DNA of 64,000 nt, from positions 3,888,188 through 3,952,187 of the forward strand of contig OY829542.1 of assembly GCA_963691705.1 (NCBI GenBank). Reading direction: 5' to 3'. This document shows, in pieces, positions 22,428 through 34,121 of the stretch. Each line of letters starts with the position of its first letter. Position 1 is the stretch's first letter. The notes beneath the pieces were generated by a model. It was given only the letters and a program-made list of their open reading frames with translations, searched no databases and was not told the DNA's origin. This DNA comes from Viola odorata (Eukaryota > Streptophyta > Magnoliopsida > Malpighiales > Violaceae). A program made the position numbers and the translations under genes.

Positions 22428-24059
22428 TCAAATTTCCGGAGGTGGATAGATGGTGAGCTGCTCAACCATGTCATTCTTGAACCCTTCATAAAAAGGTTTT
22501 ACCCTCTGTCCATTTACTTTGAATATTCTCCCAGTCTTCATTTCCTGAATGTTAATAGCACCATGAGAATAAATGTTAGAAACAACATAAGGACCATCCC
22601 ATCTAGACTTAAGTTTTCCTGAAAAAATTCTTAGTCTAGAGTTAAATAATAGAACTTTTTGTCCCACGAAAAAGTTCTTAGTTTTGATGAGGCTGTCATG
22701 GTATTTCTTCATTTTGGCTTTGGTGGTGATCGCATTCTCGTATGCGTCATTCCTTAGCTCCTCGAGCTCTTGTATCTGAAGTTTTCTTTCTACTCCATCT
22801 CGCTCCATATTGACATTACATTGCTTAATCGCCCAGAATGATCTATGCTCCATTTCGACCGGAAGTCGGTAAGATTTTCCATATACTAACTTGTATGGAG
22901 TAGTCCCAATTGGCGTCTTAAATGTTGTTCGGTACGCCCATAAGGCGTCGTCCAGCCTCTGACTCCAATATCTTCTTTCCGGATTCACTGTTTTTGTCAG
23001 AATGGTCTTGATTTCCCTATTCGAAACCTCTGCCAACCCATTTGTTTGGGGGTGATAAGCCGTAGAGACTTTGTGAGTGATGTTATACTTCTTGAACAAG
23101 GCTGCTACCACTTTATTGCAAAAGTGAGTGCCTCTGTCACTGATTATCACCTTCGGTACTCCAAACCTATTAAGAATATGAGATTTCAGAAATGAGACGG
23201 TGGTTTTAGCGTCATCAGCCGCTGTGGCTTTAGCTTCCACCCATTTTGACAGATAATCTACTGCAAGAATAATGTACTGATTATTTCCAGATTTAGGAAA
23301 AGGACCCATAAAGTCTATTCCCCAAACTTCAAAAATTTCACATGCTAAAATTCGACTAAGTGGCATCTGATTTTTTGAAGAAATATTACCAGTACGTTGA
23401 CAATTAGAACACTTCTTGCAATATAAATGACTATCCTTAAATAGTCTAGGCCAGTAAAAACCCGACTCTAATACCTTCAATGCAGTTCGTTTTGGACCAA
23501 AGTGTCCTCCACATGCTTGAGAATGGCAAAAATCAAGAATAGATTCTATCTCATGCTCAAGAACACATCTTCTAATGATCTGATCCTTACCAATGTTCCA
23601 CATATAAGGGTCGTCCCATATGTAATGTTTAGAGTCTCTTCTGATTTTTTCCTTCTCATGGTAAGATAACTCACCTTCCATCTTACCTGTTGCTAAGAAG
23701 TTAGCAATGTCGGCGTACCATGCTACTTTTTGAATTTGGAAAAGTCCCTCATCAGGGAATTCCTCGTTGACAGCATGTGAGTCTCGATCCACGAGGATTC
23801 TACTCAAGTGATCAGCAACTAAGTTTTCCTTACCCCTCTTGTCTTTGATCTCAAGATCAAATTCCTGCAAGAGGAGGATCCACCGAATCAGTCTCGGTTT
23901 AGCTTCCCTCTTCACTAATAAGTATCGCAAAGCTGCATGATCAGAATACACAATCACTTTAGTACAAAGGAGATATGCTCGAAATTTATCTAAAGCAAAA
24001 ACAATAGCAAACAGCTCCTTTTCCGTAGTAGTGTAATTCTTCTGCGCGTCATCCAACAT
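22428..24059 (-). CDS. Athila(-) RNase H and integrase
   Basis: An open frame of 543 codons: RNase H ([27 protein letters not shown]), then the integrase zinc finger ([12 protein letters not shown]...YCKKCSNCQ) and the catalytic core with GIDFMGPF (D), [10 protein letters not shown] (D) and [10 protein letters not shown] (E). A C-terminal DNA-binding part ends in [10 protein letters not shown] and [15 protein letters not shown]. It is part of one long gag-pol frame. A single TGA (24060-24062) separates it from RT, at a place where related elements read ASR. The domain itself looks fully intact. Confidence 0.92.
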   Translation of the reverse strand: MLDDAQKNYTTTEKELFAIVFALDKFRAYLLCTKVIVYSDHAALRYLLVKREAKPRLIRWILLLQEFDLEIKDKRGKENLVADHLSRILVDRDSHAVNEEFPDEGLFQIQKVAWYADIANFLATGKMEGELSYHEKEKIRRDSKHYIWDDPYMWNIGKDQIIRRCVLEHEIESILDFCHSQACGGHFGPKRTALKVLESGFYWPRLFKDSHLYCKKCSNCQRTGNISSKNQMPLSRILACEIFEVWGIDFMGPFPKSGNNQYIILAVDYLSKWVEAKATAADDAKTTVSFLKSHILNRFGVPKVIISDRGTHFCNKVVAALFKKYNITHKVSTAYHPQTNGLAEVSNREIKTILTKTVNPERRYWSQRLDDALWAYRTTFKTPIGTTPYKLVYGKSYRLPVEMEHRSFWAIKQCNVNMERDGVERKLQIQELEELRNDAYENAITTKAKMKKYHDSLIKTKNFFVGQKVLLFNSRLRIFSGKLKSRWDGPYVVSNIYSHGAINIQEMKTGRIFKVNGQRVKPFYEGFKNDMVEQLTIYPPPEI

Positions 24060-26516
24060 TCAGGACGCATAGTAAATGACATATGAGTCTCGCCCTTCCT
24101 TCTGTCCAAGGACAGCACCTACAGAGTTGTTAGAAGCGTCACACATAATCTCAAAAGGCAAATTCCAGTTAGGAGCTTTGATCACAGGTGCAGTAGTTAG
24201 TTTGTTCTTGAGCAAATCAAATGCCTTTTCGCAATCAGCTCCAAACTGAAATTCTATATCCTTTTGTAGCAATCGACAAAGGGGGGCAGCAACCTTCGAA
24301 AAGTCTTTTATGAATCTCCTGTAAAACCCTGCATGTCCTAAGAAAGAACGCACTTCACGAACATTAGTAGGGTAAGGCAAAGCATCAATAACATCAATTT
24401 TTGCCTTATCTACTTCAATTCCTTTTCCAGAAACTATGTGTCCTAGAATTAAACCTTGAGTGACCATAAAGTGACATTTTTCATAGTTCAAAACTAGATT
24501 AGTTTCCAAACAGCGTTTAAGCACTTTCTCTAGATTTTCTAAACATTCATCAAAGGAACTACCATATACAGTAAAATCATCCATGAATACTTCAATTCCT
24601 TTTTCAATAAAATCAGAAAATATGCTCATCATGCATCTTTGAAAAGTAGCAGGTGCATTACATAGTCCAAAAGGCATTCGTTTGTATGCAAAAGTCCCGA
24701 ATGGGCATGTAAAAGTAGTTTTGTCTTGATCCTCAATTGCGACGGGTATTTGGTGAAAACCAGAATACCCATCAAGACAACAGTAGTGAGACTTACCTGA
24801 GAGTCTCTCAAGCATCTGGTCAATAAAAGGAAGAGGAAAATGGTCCTTACGAGTTGCCGAATTGAGTCTTCGGTAATCTATACATACCCTCCAACCATTT
24901 TGCACTCTCGTAGGGACTAACTGTCCTTCATTGTTCTCCACCACCGTGATCCCTGTCTTCTTGGGAACTACCTGCACTGGACTAACCCACGAACTGTCAG
25001 AAATAGGGTATATCACTCCTACATCTAAGAGTTTTAATACCTCCTTTTTGACGACATCCATCATAGGAGGGTTGAGTCTCCTTTGCGGCTGCCTCACAGT
25101 CTTACAATCCTCTTCTAAGTGAATCTTGTGCGTACAGATTGCGGGGCTGATTCCTTTAATGTCAGCTATTGTCCAGCCTATTGCTCCTTTATTCTCCCTC
25201 AATACTCTCAAGAGTCGCTCCTCTTCCACTTTTGTCAGGCTGTTTGAAATGATCACTGGAAGACTCTCTCCTAAGCCTAGGAAGGCGTATTTCAAGTGTT
25301 CTGGCAGCTTCTTCAGTTCCAGATCTGGAGCTTTCAAAACAGATGGAACAAGAGCATTAATAGTTCGTGGTAAATCAATCATTTTAAGGGGAATTACCTG
25401 CTGTTTGTTCATATTGAGCTCAAGCTGCATTACAACTTCCACAATTTCTTCTCTAACTTCCACTTTCTTTTCCAACTCATCCAACTCATTGAGATCAACA
25501 CTTCTGGTCAGCACATACTCCAAAGGATTTGCATTATCAAGCTCAAAAACATCTACCTCATCCAAATCAATGATGTTAATAAAATTAACACTATTTAAAT
25601 CCTCAGGAAACCGCATGGCATCATACATGTTAAAAGTTATTATCTCGCCCATAAATTCCAGAGTTAAGCATCCACCAAAAACATCAATTTTTGCTTTAGC
25701 AGTCCTAAGAAAAGGCCTACCCAACAAAATTTCAGTAGACTTAGTAGTGTACTCATTCTCCATATCTATTACATAAAAATCAGCGGGAAAGATAAAGTCA
25801 TTAACTTGAACCAAAACATCCCTAATTACTCCAGCAGGATAAATTATAGAACGATCACCCAATTGAATGACCATTCTAGTTTCCTGCAATTCACCAATGT
25901 TCAAACTCTTGAAAAGTGTCAAAGACAACACATTTATACCAGCACCTAAGTCACAGAGTGCTTTATCAATGGTCTTCTCACCTATCTTGCAAGGAATCAC
26001 GAATGTTCCTCCATCCTTGCACTTGTTTGGCAACTTCTTCTGAAAAATAGCTGAGACATTCTCATTCAGATTAATCCTTTCTACTTCTGCATGACGCTTC
26101 CTGTTAGTGCACAAATCTTTTAAAAATTTAGCGTACTTAGGAATTTGAGAAATCATATCAAGAAGCGGAACATTAACAGCCACTTTACGAAATAAGTCTA
26201 GGATAACTTTCTCTTCTTTTGCCTTCTTGGACTTTTCAGTCCTTTCAGGGAAAGGAAGAGGGATTACCTGCTGATTCTTCTTGGGCATTGCTGGTTCTGG
26301 AGTAGGACTCACCTTAACTGATTTTTCAGTAGTCACCTCTGCTTCTGGTTCGTACTGGTCCGGAACCAGAACTTCTGATGGTTTGGCAATGGTCATTCCG
26401 GATGGAAATTCAGCTCCACTCCTCAATGTCATCGCGCATGCATCATGTTTCGGATTGTCCACAGTAGTTGATGGTAACTTCCCTTGCTCTTGCTTGTTGT
26501 TTTTCAGCTCAGCCAC
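24060..26516 (-). CDS. Athila(-) protease and reverse transcriptase
   Basis: An open frame of about 818 codons in the same frame as gag and integrase. The protease has ALCDLGAGINVLSL. The RT has GWRVCIDYRRLN, HYCCLDGYSGFHQIPVA, TTFTCPFGTFAYKRMPFGLCNAPATFQRC and the catalytic FMDD of EVFMDDFTVYG. The thumb/connection follows, then the first RNase H aspartate (IMCDASNNSVGAVLGQ). Bounded by two nonsense codons and otherwise undamaged. Confidence 0.92.
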   Translation of the reverse strand: MAELKNNKQEQGKLPSTTVDNPKHDACAMTLRSGAEFPSGMTIAKPSEVLVPDQYEPEAEVTTEKSVKVSPTPEPAMPKKNQQVIPLPFPERTEKSKKAKEEKVILDLFRKVAVNVPLLDMISQIPKYAKFLKDLCTNRKRHAEVERINLNENVSAIFQKKLPNKCKDGGTFVIPCKIGEKTIDKALCDLGAGINVLSLTLFKSLNIGELQETRMVIQLGDRSIIYPAGVIRDVLVQVNDFIFPADFYVIDMENEYTTKSTEILLGRPFLRTAKAKIDVFGGCLTLEFMGEIITFNMYDAMRFPEDLNSVNFINIIDLDEVDVFELDNANPLEYVLTRSVDLNELDELEKKVEVREEIVEVVMQLELNMNKQQVIPLKMIDLPRTINALVPSVLKAPDLELKKLPEHLKYAFLGLGESLPVIISNSLTKVEEERLLRVLRENKGAIGWTIADIKGISPAICTHKIHLEEDCKTVRQPQRRLNPPMMDVVKKEVLKLLDVGVIYPISDSSWVSPVQVVPKKTGITVVENNEGQLVPTRVQNGWRVCIDYRRLNSATRKDHFPLPFIDQMLERLSGKSHYCCLDGYSGFHQIPVAIEDQDKTTFTCPFGTFAYKRMPFGLCNAPATFQRCMMSIFSDFIEKGIEVFMDDFTVYGSSFDECLENLEKVLKRCLETNLVLNYEKCHFMVTQGLILGHIVSGKGIEVDKAKIDVIDALPYPTNVREVRSFLGHAGFYRRFIKDFSKVAAPLCRLLQKDIEFQFGADCEKAFDLLKNKLTTAPVIKAPNWNLPFEIMCDASNNSVGAVLGQKEGRDSYVIYYAS

Positions 26517-27977
26517 TTCTCTCTATATGGCTGATATGCTAGCTTGTGTGGTTTGCATAAATTGCTTCATCATATCTTCCATCGATGGGCCAGTGAGCAT
26601 TAGGGGCTGTTGTGGTGCAGGTAATTGTGGAACAGCAGGTCTGGGCACGAAATTTTGGAGATTTACTGGGGCTGTTTGGTTTGTTTGAGCTTGGTGTTGG
26701 TTATTGGATGAGTATTGGTTTGGTAGATGTACTACAACATTGGAGTTTGGGCTTTCTTTCCAACCAGGGTTATTGTTGAACTGATTTTGGTATTGATTCT
26801 GGTACTGGCTTTGGTTATTTTGATTGAATCTGGGTTTGTGAGGTGGGTATTTTCCATATTCCTGCCGGTACTGCATTACTAAGTTGACCTCTTCGGATGT
26901 TCCATTGTTCAATATGCAGTCATCTGTATGGTGTCCTGGCTGTCCGCATGTACCACACATGTTGGCAGGTTGTACTTGCTGTACTTGTACCTGTGAGTGT
27001 CCTGCTAAAGTATTCAAACGATCAGAAAGTTCAGTCAATTGAGTTTGAATTGAGGACACATTACCTGTTGGCGTATCTCTATCGCTTGACTCGTTGTGGA
27101 AGCTATTTTCAGCCAAGGTTTCAATCAAATTGTTAGCTCTTGTGAGAGTACAATCTTGTAGTGCTCCTCCAGCAGCTCCATCAACTACTAACTTGTCTCT
27201 CACGCACAAACCGTCATAGAAATATTGCACTGCATTCCAATCAGAAACTCCATGGTTTGGGCAGATTTCCTGTAGGTCTCTGAACCTTTGGTAGTACTCC
27301 CCAAAACTCTCAATAGGGTTCTGTTTGATGGACACAATATCCTTCCTAGCACTTCCAGCTTTGCCAGAGGACCAATATTTGTTGAGAAAAGTACTCAACA
27401 TCTGCTGCCATGTGTTTATAGAGTTGTGAGGAAGGCTAAGGAACCAATTCCTAGCCTTATCCTCTAGAGTCCATGGAAAAGCTCGGAGTTTCGCTCGGTT
27501 GATATCCACTCGAGGGGGTTTGTGAGTGTCACATTCCCAGTGGAAGTACTGCAAGTATTTGTATGGGTTCTCCTTAGGCAACCCATAAAATTTCTTGAGG
27601 TTATGGATCATGTTGGGTTTCAGATTCCAATCATGTTCCACGGGCGGATACTGAATGCAAAAGTGCGTGTCTGGTGGTGGTCCCTGGTTGTTTCTCTATC
27701 TGAAGGTCTGTTCTGGAGGAGGAGGTGGTGGCGGGTTGTTTCCAGGAGGATCCATATCTAGTTCTTGTTCAAAAAGTGGGTTTTCTCTAAATATGGAAGA
27801 CGAGCTCTCCCCCAGGTCTGGGAAAAGGGCCCGTGGAGGTGTCTGAAGGTTTTCTGGCTGCTGTTCTTCAGGAACAGCCCTCTGATTTTTCGCTTGATTC
27901 CTGTACTGTGTTTCCCTTCTTGTAATTTCTGGGTTGTACGGAATCAATTCTGAATTAGAGGTCCTGGTCATACACAA
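26517..27977 (-). pseudogene. Athila(-) gag with two nonsense codons
   Basis: The frame starts MTRTSNSELIPYNPEITRRE, has a proline run and EQTFR, then TAG (27696-27698) where Athila(+) has CAG. It continues through the capsid (KLRAFPWTLEDKARNWFLSLP, WQQMLSTFLNKYW, YYQRFRDLQEICPNHGV, QYFYDGLCVRDKLVVDGAAGGAL), the zinc knuckle C-GT-C-GQPG-H-HTDD-C and a Q/N-rich tail. A second TAG (26523-26525) again stands where Athila(+) has CAG. Apart from the two stops the reading frame is complete and in register with pol. Confidence 0.9.
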
Positions 27978-28004
27978 AGAAAATTAATTAGTACTGAATG
28001 AAAT

Positions 28005-28023
28005 CCCCGGCAACGGCGCCAAA
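28005..28023 (-). promoter_or_regulatory. Primer-binding site of Athila(-)
   Basis: The minus strand reads TTTGGCGCCGTTGCCGGGG, the tRNA-Asp type, 4 bp inside the 5' LTR. Confidence 0.85.
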
Positions 28024-28026
28024 ATT

Positions 28027-29447
28027 TGATGGGTGCCGAAACCAACAAAAATAAATCATACAGTTTACCATGCACAATTAACTAAAATTGTAGCAAGTGG
28101 TAAAAGGATCGAACCACAGAGATTTCACGACTAAATTGTTTTCTATCGAATAACCAAGAATTGTAACGTAACAGTGGTAAATACCAATATTGGGAGTTTT
28201 GTATGCAATTAATTTAAATAATTAAAAGAAGCAAGACAGTAAACAGATAAAGATTGATTGAATTCAAGTGACAAGCAATTCCCGGTAAAGACTCTGATCA
28301 AACCATAATTCATTCAGTTGATCATCGACGCAAATATTTTCAAAACCAATTTGCGTAGAAAGGCTATAGAAACCAGAGACTCTCTAGATTTCCTGCTCTC
28401 CACCTATTCAAAATTAACAAAGAGACTCTCTATTGAAAATTCCTAATCGCCCTACCAATTCTAAGAGACTCTCTATAGAATTTATTTAAGTGATTGACGA
28501 TTGCACAGGGAGAGACCTTTCACAAACCTAGGAGAGAGACACTCTACTCCTATAAGTAAGATTATATTCTCTTTCTAATCAACTAGCAAATCAATTAGTT
28601 GCCTTCAGATTCATGATAACATGGACTCCATAATTATCAAGAACGACTGTAACTAAACATATTTAATTCTAAATTGATCAAGTTTAAAACAAACATGAAT
28701 AGTTTTGACCGTAAATCAAAGAGAATAGAAATACGAAAATCAGAATTTAATAAACACAAATTTGATCTCACAAAGGAAGAATCATGGCTCAATGGCCTTT
28801 ACCAGGAATCTAATAGTTTAGCTACTAAATGACATAATTAATTCAAACAAATAATATGCATGAATTAATTAATTGAAGCAAGGAAGAAGAAAATAATATA
28901 TTAAAATAGCTAATTCCAAAACAGTAGTCGAATGTGTGCAGAAGAGAAGAAGATGATCGTTCTCCCTCTGCTGTCCAAAAAGGTTATATACTAAACCTAT
29001 TCCAACTACTATCCTATAAAAAAGGATTTTCTAATTTGAAATTGTTTTAAATATCTAAGTCAGGAAATTCTATTGTATCTTCATTTTAATTACAAAGGTA
29101 GAAGCTGCAGGTGGCAGCGACTCAAAGCAGCAACATCTCCAATGGGCCTAAGCCCATTTTCTTCAAAGAGCAGCAGCAGCAAACGTATCAGCAAGACAGT
29201 AGCATTGTTCTTTACATGCAAATGCAACAGCAGCACGGAATCAATTTGACTCAGGAAAGCAATTGGCTGGATTTCGATTCACGTTCCACTCCTTCGCTGC
29301 ACATCATCATTTCCAAGTCTTTTTCTTCCATCTGATTTCAGCACCTACGATATGCAAAAGTGGGACAAAAGTATCACTATCAGTAGTAATAATCATCCAA
29401 ATGAGCCGGATTGAACGCATAAAAATAAGGATAAATGCATTCAATCA
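28027..29447 (-). repeat. 5' LTR of Athila(-), complete
   Basis: 1421 bp; on the minus strand it starts TGATTGAATGCATTTATCC and ends GGCACCCATCA. Its outer end abuts ACGCCTAT of the interrupted Athila(+) integrase end. Confidence 0.92.
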
Positions 29448-29767
29448 ACGCCTATGAAAATTCCGAAATTGTCAAGGAGAAAACTAAGAAATACCATGAT
29501 CGTTTAATTAAACATAAATAATTTTTTGTTGGACAGAAGGTCCTTTTGTTTAATTCTAGACTTAGGATTTTTTCGGGAAAACTTAAGTCTAGGTGGACTG
29601 GACCATATGTTATTTCTAAAAATTTTCCTCATGGTGCAGTTGACATTCAGGATACGAAGACAGAGGTGATCTTCAAGGTTAATGGACAGAGGTTGAAACC
29701 CTTTTATGAAGGATTTCAACCATGCACAGTGGACAAGCTCCAACTTCAACCACCACCAGGGATTTGA
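29448..29767 (+). pseudogene. Athila(+) pol 3' end
   Basis: It continues the frame interrupted at 18205 (DAYENSEIVKEKTKKYHDRLIKHK), then TAA at 29518-29520, then [25 protein letters not shown] and [15 protein letters not shown] to the natural stop at 29765. It is the chromodomain-free integrase C-terminus, homologous to the end of Athila(-) pol. Confidence 0.85.
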
Positions 29768-30112
29768 TCGAAAAACATGCCTAGTCTGAGACTATAAACC
29801 AGGACGCTTCATGGGAGACAGCCCATGTCTTTTTAAAATTTTAAAATTTTTTATTTTATTTTATTTTATTATTATTATTATTATATTATTATTATTTCTA
29901 TCTTCTTCCCTGTCGATGAAATAATCGTGGAACCAGATGAATTTAATTTAGTGTGTTTTTGCAGGAGAATGAGGGCTGAACAATTAATTTGAAGCTTGGG
30001 TTAGCATACATGGCGGTTTGAAGAAAGGAAAATTTTTAGCCCAAGGTTTGTTTATGGGCTTGTTTCACTTAAGCCCATATGCCAAACCAATATGCCGTTC
30101 CCTCACTTCCCT
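29768..30112 (+). other. Athila(+) spacer left of the Mutator element
   Basis: Untranslated sequence with a TTA microsatellite (29850-29895), homologous in position to 21946-22427. It rejoins its own continuation at 50989 if the Mutator element is removed. Confidence 0.65.
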
Positions 30113-30121
30113 TTACCAAAA

Positions 30122-30173
30122 GAGTAATGATATTTTGACAGAAAAGTTGAGCAGAATACTTGGGCAGAATACT
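30122..30173 (+). repeat. Left terminal inverted repeat of the MULE
   Basis: Starts GAGTAATGATATTTTGACAG; identical in reverse complement to 50928-50979 over all 52 bp. Confidence 0.95.
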
Positions 30174-31193
30174 GTGGAAAGTTACAAAATTGCCCTTGAT
30201 TGAAAATTACAAAATTGCCCCCTCTCTTCCCTTCATCTTTCTTTCTTCGCTCTCTCGCTGGTCGCACGACAAACCCTTCACCTCTCTTCCCTTCATCTCT
30301 CAGTACAAACACGGTACACCCAAACAAAACCTCAGTCGTCCGGCTCTCTCGCATGCTCTTCTTCTCTCTCGACCACGGCCATCTAGCACCCCTACGGTCG
30401 CACGCTCTCCTTCCCTTCACACTCGCACACTCTCCTTCTCTCTCGGCCATGGCCATCCAGCACCCCTACGGTCGATCGACGGTCGTAGTCTCAGTCGCTC
30501 CGGCTCTCTCTCGCTCGACACTCGTCTCTCTGGTTTGTTTGATAAATCTCTATTTATTTTTCAATCCCTAATTTCAAAATTTGGGGATTTGGGTTTTGTC
30601 ATAATTTAGGGTTTCTTTCCTTTTCCATTTTTGCTACGGATTGTTAATCTATTTTGGTAGGATGTCGTTTTGAATTTATTTGGGTTGTGTGCTGAAAGTG
30701 TGTGCTGAAAACAAAAGCAATTTAATTTAGACAATGCAATGTGCAAACAGCAGGGGAAAATAGACATACAAGGATGCCAAATCTAATAGTATTAGACATT
30801 ACAAATGTCAGTATATTGTTTTTAGTGGTGACTGAGGATAACGGGAGATGCATGGTGAAATAGCCAGAACTAAATTGGTATTTTCCCCTTGTTTTCACAA
30901 CATCATGATAAGTTTTCTTTCAACCTGAGTTTCTCATTTTTTGCTTTCAGTAATGTTCATTTGAATTGAGTGTTGTCATATTGGAAAAAAATTCAATCCA
31001 CGCATGCCTTAAATTATTGACTCTGGATAGTATTTGGTTGGAATTAAGTGCTGAAGTGATGAATATGATAAATTGATTCATTTTATGATAATTGATGACT
31101 ATGACTGTTAGTGATTTTTGGGGCTGTAAGTGCTGATTTTTGGGGCTGTAAATGCTGGTTTATTATGATTGTTGGAATTGAGTGCTGGACTAG
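30174..31193 (+). other. MULE left arm: leader-like sequence
   Basis: CT-rich, GC-richer DNA (30215-30535) followed by ACTAATTTCAAAATTTGGGG-like and TTTAGGGTTT motifs. This resembles a plant 5' untranslated region passing into a first intron of a plus-strand gene. No coding exon could be assigned before the acceptor at about 31193. It may be captured host DNA. Confidence 0.4.
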
Positions 31194-31504
31194 ATGAATA
31201 TGGCGGTTGTGGCTTCTTCCTTTGGGAAGATAAACCAGTAACAGGTTGGGTTCGTGAAGTGATAATGGAGTTGAGGGATCGTGAGAAAGAGTTGGCCGAA
31301 AGAAATGCAGATTTACAAGCTGAAATTGCAAGGGTAACACTTGAGAACGAAGGAAGGAGGGGTGATATAAGCATTGGTAGTGAAACAAGTATGTTAGATG
31401 AGCTTAGGTGTGTGAAAGAGGTAGTCAATCAAGTATATAAGGTAGTAAAAATGATATGTATATGTCTGGTTTGTATTATTTTTTGGTTTATTATTGGTCG
31501 CTAG
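31194..31504 (+). pseudogene. GRF-type zinc-finger protein fragment inside the MULE
   Basis: After a possible acceptor (GGACTAG|AT) the frame reads DEYGGCGFFLWEDKPVTGW, which resembles the last part of the plant GRF zinc finger (final Cys then FF.W.D). A heptad-like coiled coil (VIMELRDREKELAERNADLQ...) and a hydrophobic C-terminal anchor (MICICLVCIIFWFIIG) ending in TAG follow. Small plant GRF proteins have this order. The first half of the finger (CxCG...GRRF..C) was not found upstream, so only the last exon seems present. This is most simply a captured gene fragment. Confidence 0.5.
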
Positions 31505-32619
31505 ATTTGAATCGTTAATTACAATGTAGAAGAGATGCTTTAAATTTAATGTAAATGACTTTTTTCCATTTTTTGTTCTGTATTTCTCGATCAGAAATGA
31601 CAAATATTGTTAATTTGTGGTTGATTCTTGTTACCAAACTTTTGTATAGTTTATTTTATGCTGCATTCAAACTTAGATGTATATTAAATGTACTATATTC
31701 AAATATTGTTAAATTATGCTGCATTCAAACGTAGTTTAATTTGTGGGTGTAATTCAAATGTACTATTATAATTCAAACTTTCCATTTAGTTGTATATTAA
31801 GTAGCAACATAGATGCAGTTTTGAAGCTGCCGTAGAATGGCTTATCTCAAACAGTTTTCGACATTCGCAAGTAGTTCAAGTTTTAACCATTCCATTAACA
31901 ATACATAGGTGATAAGGTACGATAGAAAGAAGCTGTCGTAGAATGACTAATTTCAAAAACTACTCCATGTTTATCATGTGATGGAGATGTAATTGACTCC
32001 TTCCCCAAATTCAGCTGCTGCAAATTCATAGATGCTGATACCTCCTCCAGCAAAGATGCAGCACCATTTGAAAAAGAAAGATGAGAGTTGCTTCCTATTA
32101 CTAAAATCAGAAAACAAGGAGAAATCATTAAGAAAAAACAGATGTGAAGATCCATGTAAAAGCTGAACATGTAATGACTAACTTAAGAAGTGTTCATATA
32201 AATTTTGTTTAAAGAAAAAAAATCTTAAAAGCAGAACATAACCACAAGAACCAAGTATCAACTCCTGAATGTAAATTTCTGAAAAAAAATTATCTTAAGT
32301 GAACAAAAGAGTTGTTCGTGTCATGGAGATCCACAAGCACTCTAACTTTCTTTTTTCTCTCCACATAATGCCATCAAAACAAAGAAATTAAATTTCTATT
32401 TCTGACGAGCATCTTAAGAGATGAAAACAGTTCTCTGTCCCAAATATCCCTAGCACCCTAATCTCAAATAAATTAAATTAAATAAAACACTAAACAACAA
32501 AGGACTTGCCTATAAGAGAAACCACAATATTATCCTTCTCTAGAGAGGTTTTCCCTGCACTTCTAGTGTAGCATAAAGACAAAACAAGTTTCTATTCTTT
32601 ATTTGGAACCAAAATTAAA
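31505..32619. other. MULE interior without a recognised gene
   Basis: AT-rich DNA with short repeats of TGCTGCATTCAAAC (31660-31735). A minus-strand stretch at 32170-31895 (NLQQLNLGKESITSPSHDK in translation) looks somewhat exon-like, but I do not recognise it. Confidence 0.4.
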
Positions 32620-32624
32620 GGCAC

Positions 32625-34116
32625 TGATTACATTGCATTTCATCATGTTTTTACTATCCATTTACTAGTTATTTGGGCAGTAAACCTACTGATTTATCCT
32701 TGTATTTCTCATATCTTAGCAGTTCTGGTCTGGAGGCAATTTATAGAAGAATATGACTTGTGGAGCACTGAAGCTGTTTTCCCGAGTCTTGGCCTAGCGC
32801 TTGGCCAAGACTCCGGCCAAGACTGATCCGCGAAAGAGGAATTTCGAGCAGCAACTTTGGCAACCGCTTGGGCCGCTTTCCACTTGGGCCTTGCGAGCTG
32901 GTAGCTGTCCAGTGACAAAGAGAAGGATCAAGAAGATATTTATTTAAGAATCCTATCAAGGATCTCCTTCCATCTTTGTATATTTTAAATTCCTATTTTT
33001 ATTCAAAACAAATCAGGATAATTTATTTAGGAGATTAATTAGGAGATTATTTAGGAGATTGAGTTGAAGAAGGACAGGGAAGTTTGAGCTTACTTAGGGC
33101 TGAACTCGTTCTCCTCTCCCTCTGGGGCTTCTTCTCCTCTCTTCCGCCACTTTACACTATTGCTCCGGATTTAATTCTTTGAATCTCGGATTTAATTTAT
33201 TTATGCAATTGAATATTTTTATTATTCATTCATGAGTATGAGTAGCTAAACACCCATTCTTGGTAAGGGTTGATGAGCTTAGTTCTTATGCATTCGTGAG
33301 ATCAAACCATGCTTAATAATCTCTTTATTCGTATTTATTTATTTCTTGAACTTAATCTATCGCTTACTCACTAGAGACAAGAGTTGGCCATTCTTGTTCC
33401 CTAGTAGAGAAGAGTTGCAACCAGCCTAGAAGGAAAGGGAGTACCCGTCGGCTAGGCGAAGTAGGTGACTAGTCTCGCGCCAGACTAGAAGAAATAAGTA
33501 ATCTAGGTTAAGACCAGATTGACAACCTAGGGTTTCCGTGGGGAAACACCTTGACCTAGGTACTGTCTTCCCCTATACCATTGAAGAGGTGAGCAACCAT
33601 TCAAGACAGCAGTCAAACGGATAAACCCTTTAACCAGCAAGGTGTCCCTTGGCTAGGATTATCAGGAGAGGGAGTACCCGCCAGGTAATTTGAAGAGGAG
33701 GGAAGATAGGAGTGGACAGGAGTACCTCCACTCTATAGCAGTACTATGAACGAAGAGATGAATACCCTTGAGTCTATGATCGAAGCATAAGAACAGAAGC
33801 TCTCATATCACCCTTACCTGGAATTCCATATCACTAGACTTATTCCTAATCTAGACCCTAGTCTTGGCCTAGACTCCGGCCAGTACTACTTTAAACTGTT
33901 TTTACTTCTTTTTGTTTTGTCTTTCGGTTTCAGATTCCACGAACCACAAACTCAGTGACGAGGAAGTCAAACTCAAGAACTACGTTTCCTAGAGGTCTCT
34001 GTGGACGATCCTCTTACCATCATCTACAAATCCTAGTAGACAGTGATAAGTTGTATTTCTACCCCCAATTCCATAACTATTTCACTTTTATATTTGACGT
34101 GTTCGACGTGCGATCA
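32625..34116 (+). mobile_element. Solo LTR (Athila-type) in the MULE, TSD GGCAC
   Basis: 1492 bp, TGATTACATTGCATTTC...CGTGCGATCA, flanked by exact GGCAC repeats (32620-32624 and 34117-34121). No internal region is present. The same LTR family, nearly identical, occurs at 62911-64000; a diverged relative lies at 56455-57966. It carries a palindrome-like cluster of CTTGGCC/GGCCAAG motifs near 32790-32830. Confidence 0.93.
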
Positions 34117-34121
34117 GGCAC

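Larger units (their letters stand above)
18206..29447 (-). mobile_element. Young Athila-type element, minus strand, inserted in Athila(+)
   Basis: 11.2 kb with 5' LTR 28027-29447, tRNA-Asp primer site, gag-pro-RT-RH-IN, env-like gene and a 3' LTR of 797 bp at 18206-19002. ACGCCTAT flanks it on both sides (18198-18205 and 29448-29455), including the probable 5-bp target duplication ACGCC. The shared 797 bp of the two LTRs have equal length and only three mismatches that I could find, so the insertion is recent. The 3' LTR lacks its outer 624 bp. Confidence 0.92.

Noticed and set aside
30160..30609. Open frames in the CT-rich MULE arm as protein genes
   Set aside because: Low-complexity Ser/Leu/Arg translations in several overlapping frames, typical of CT-rich leader DNA.
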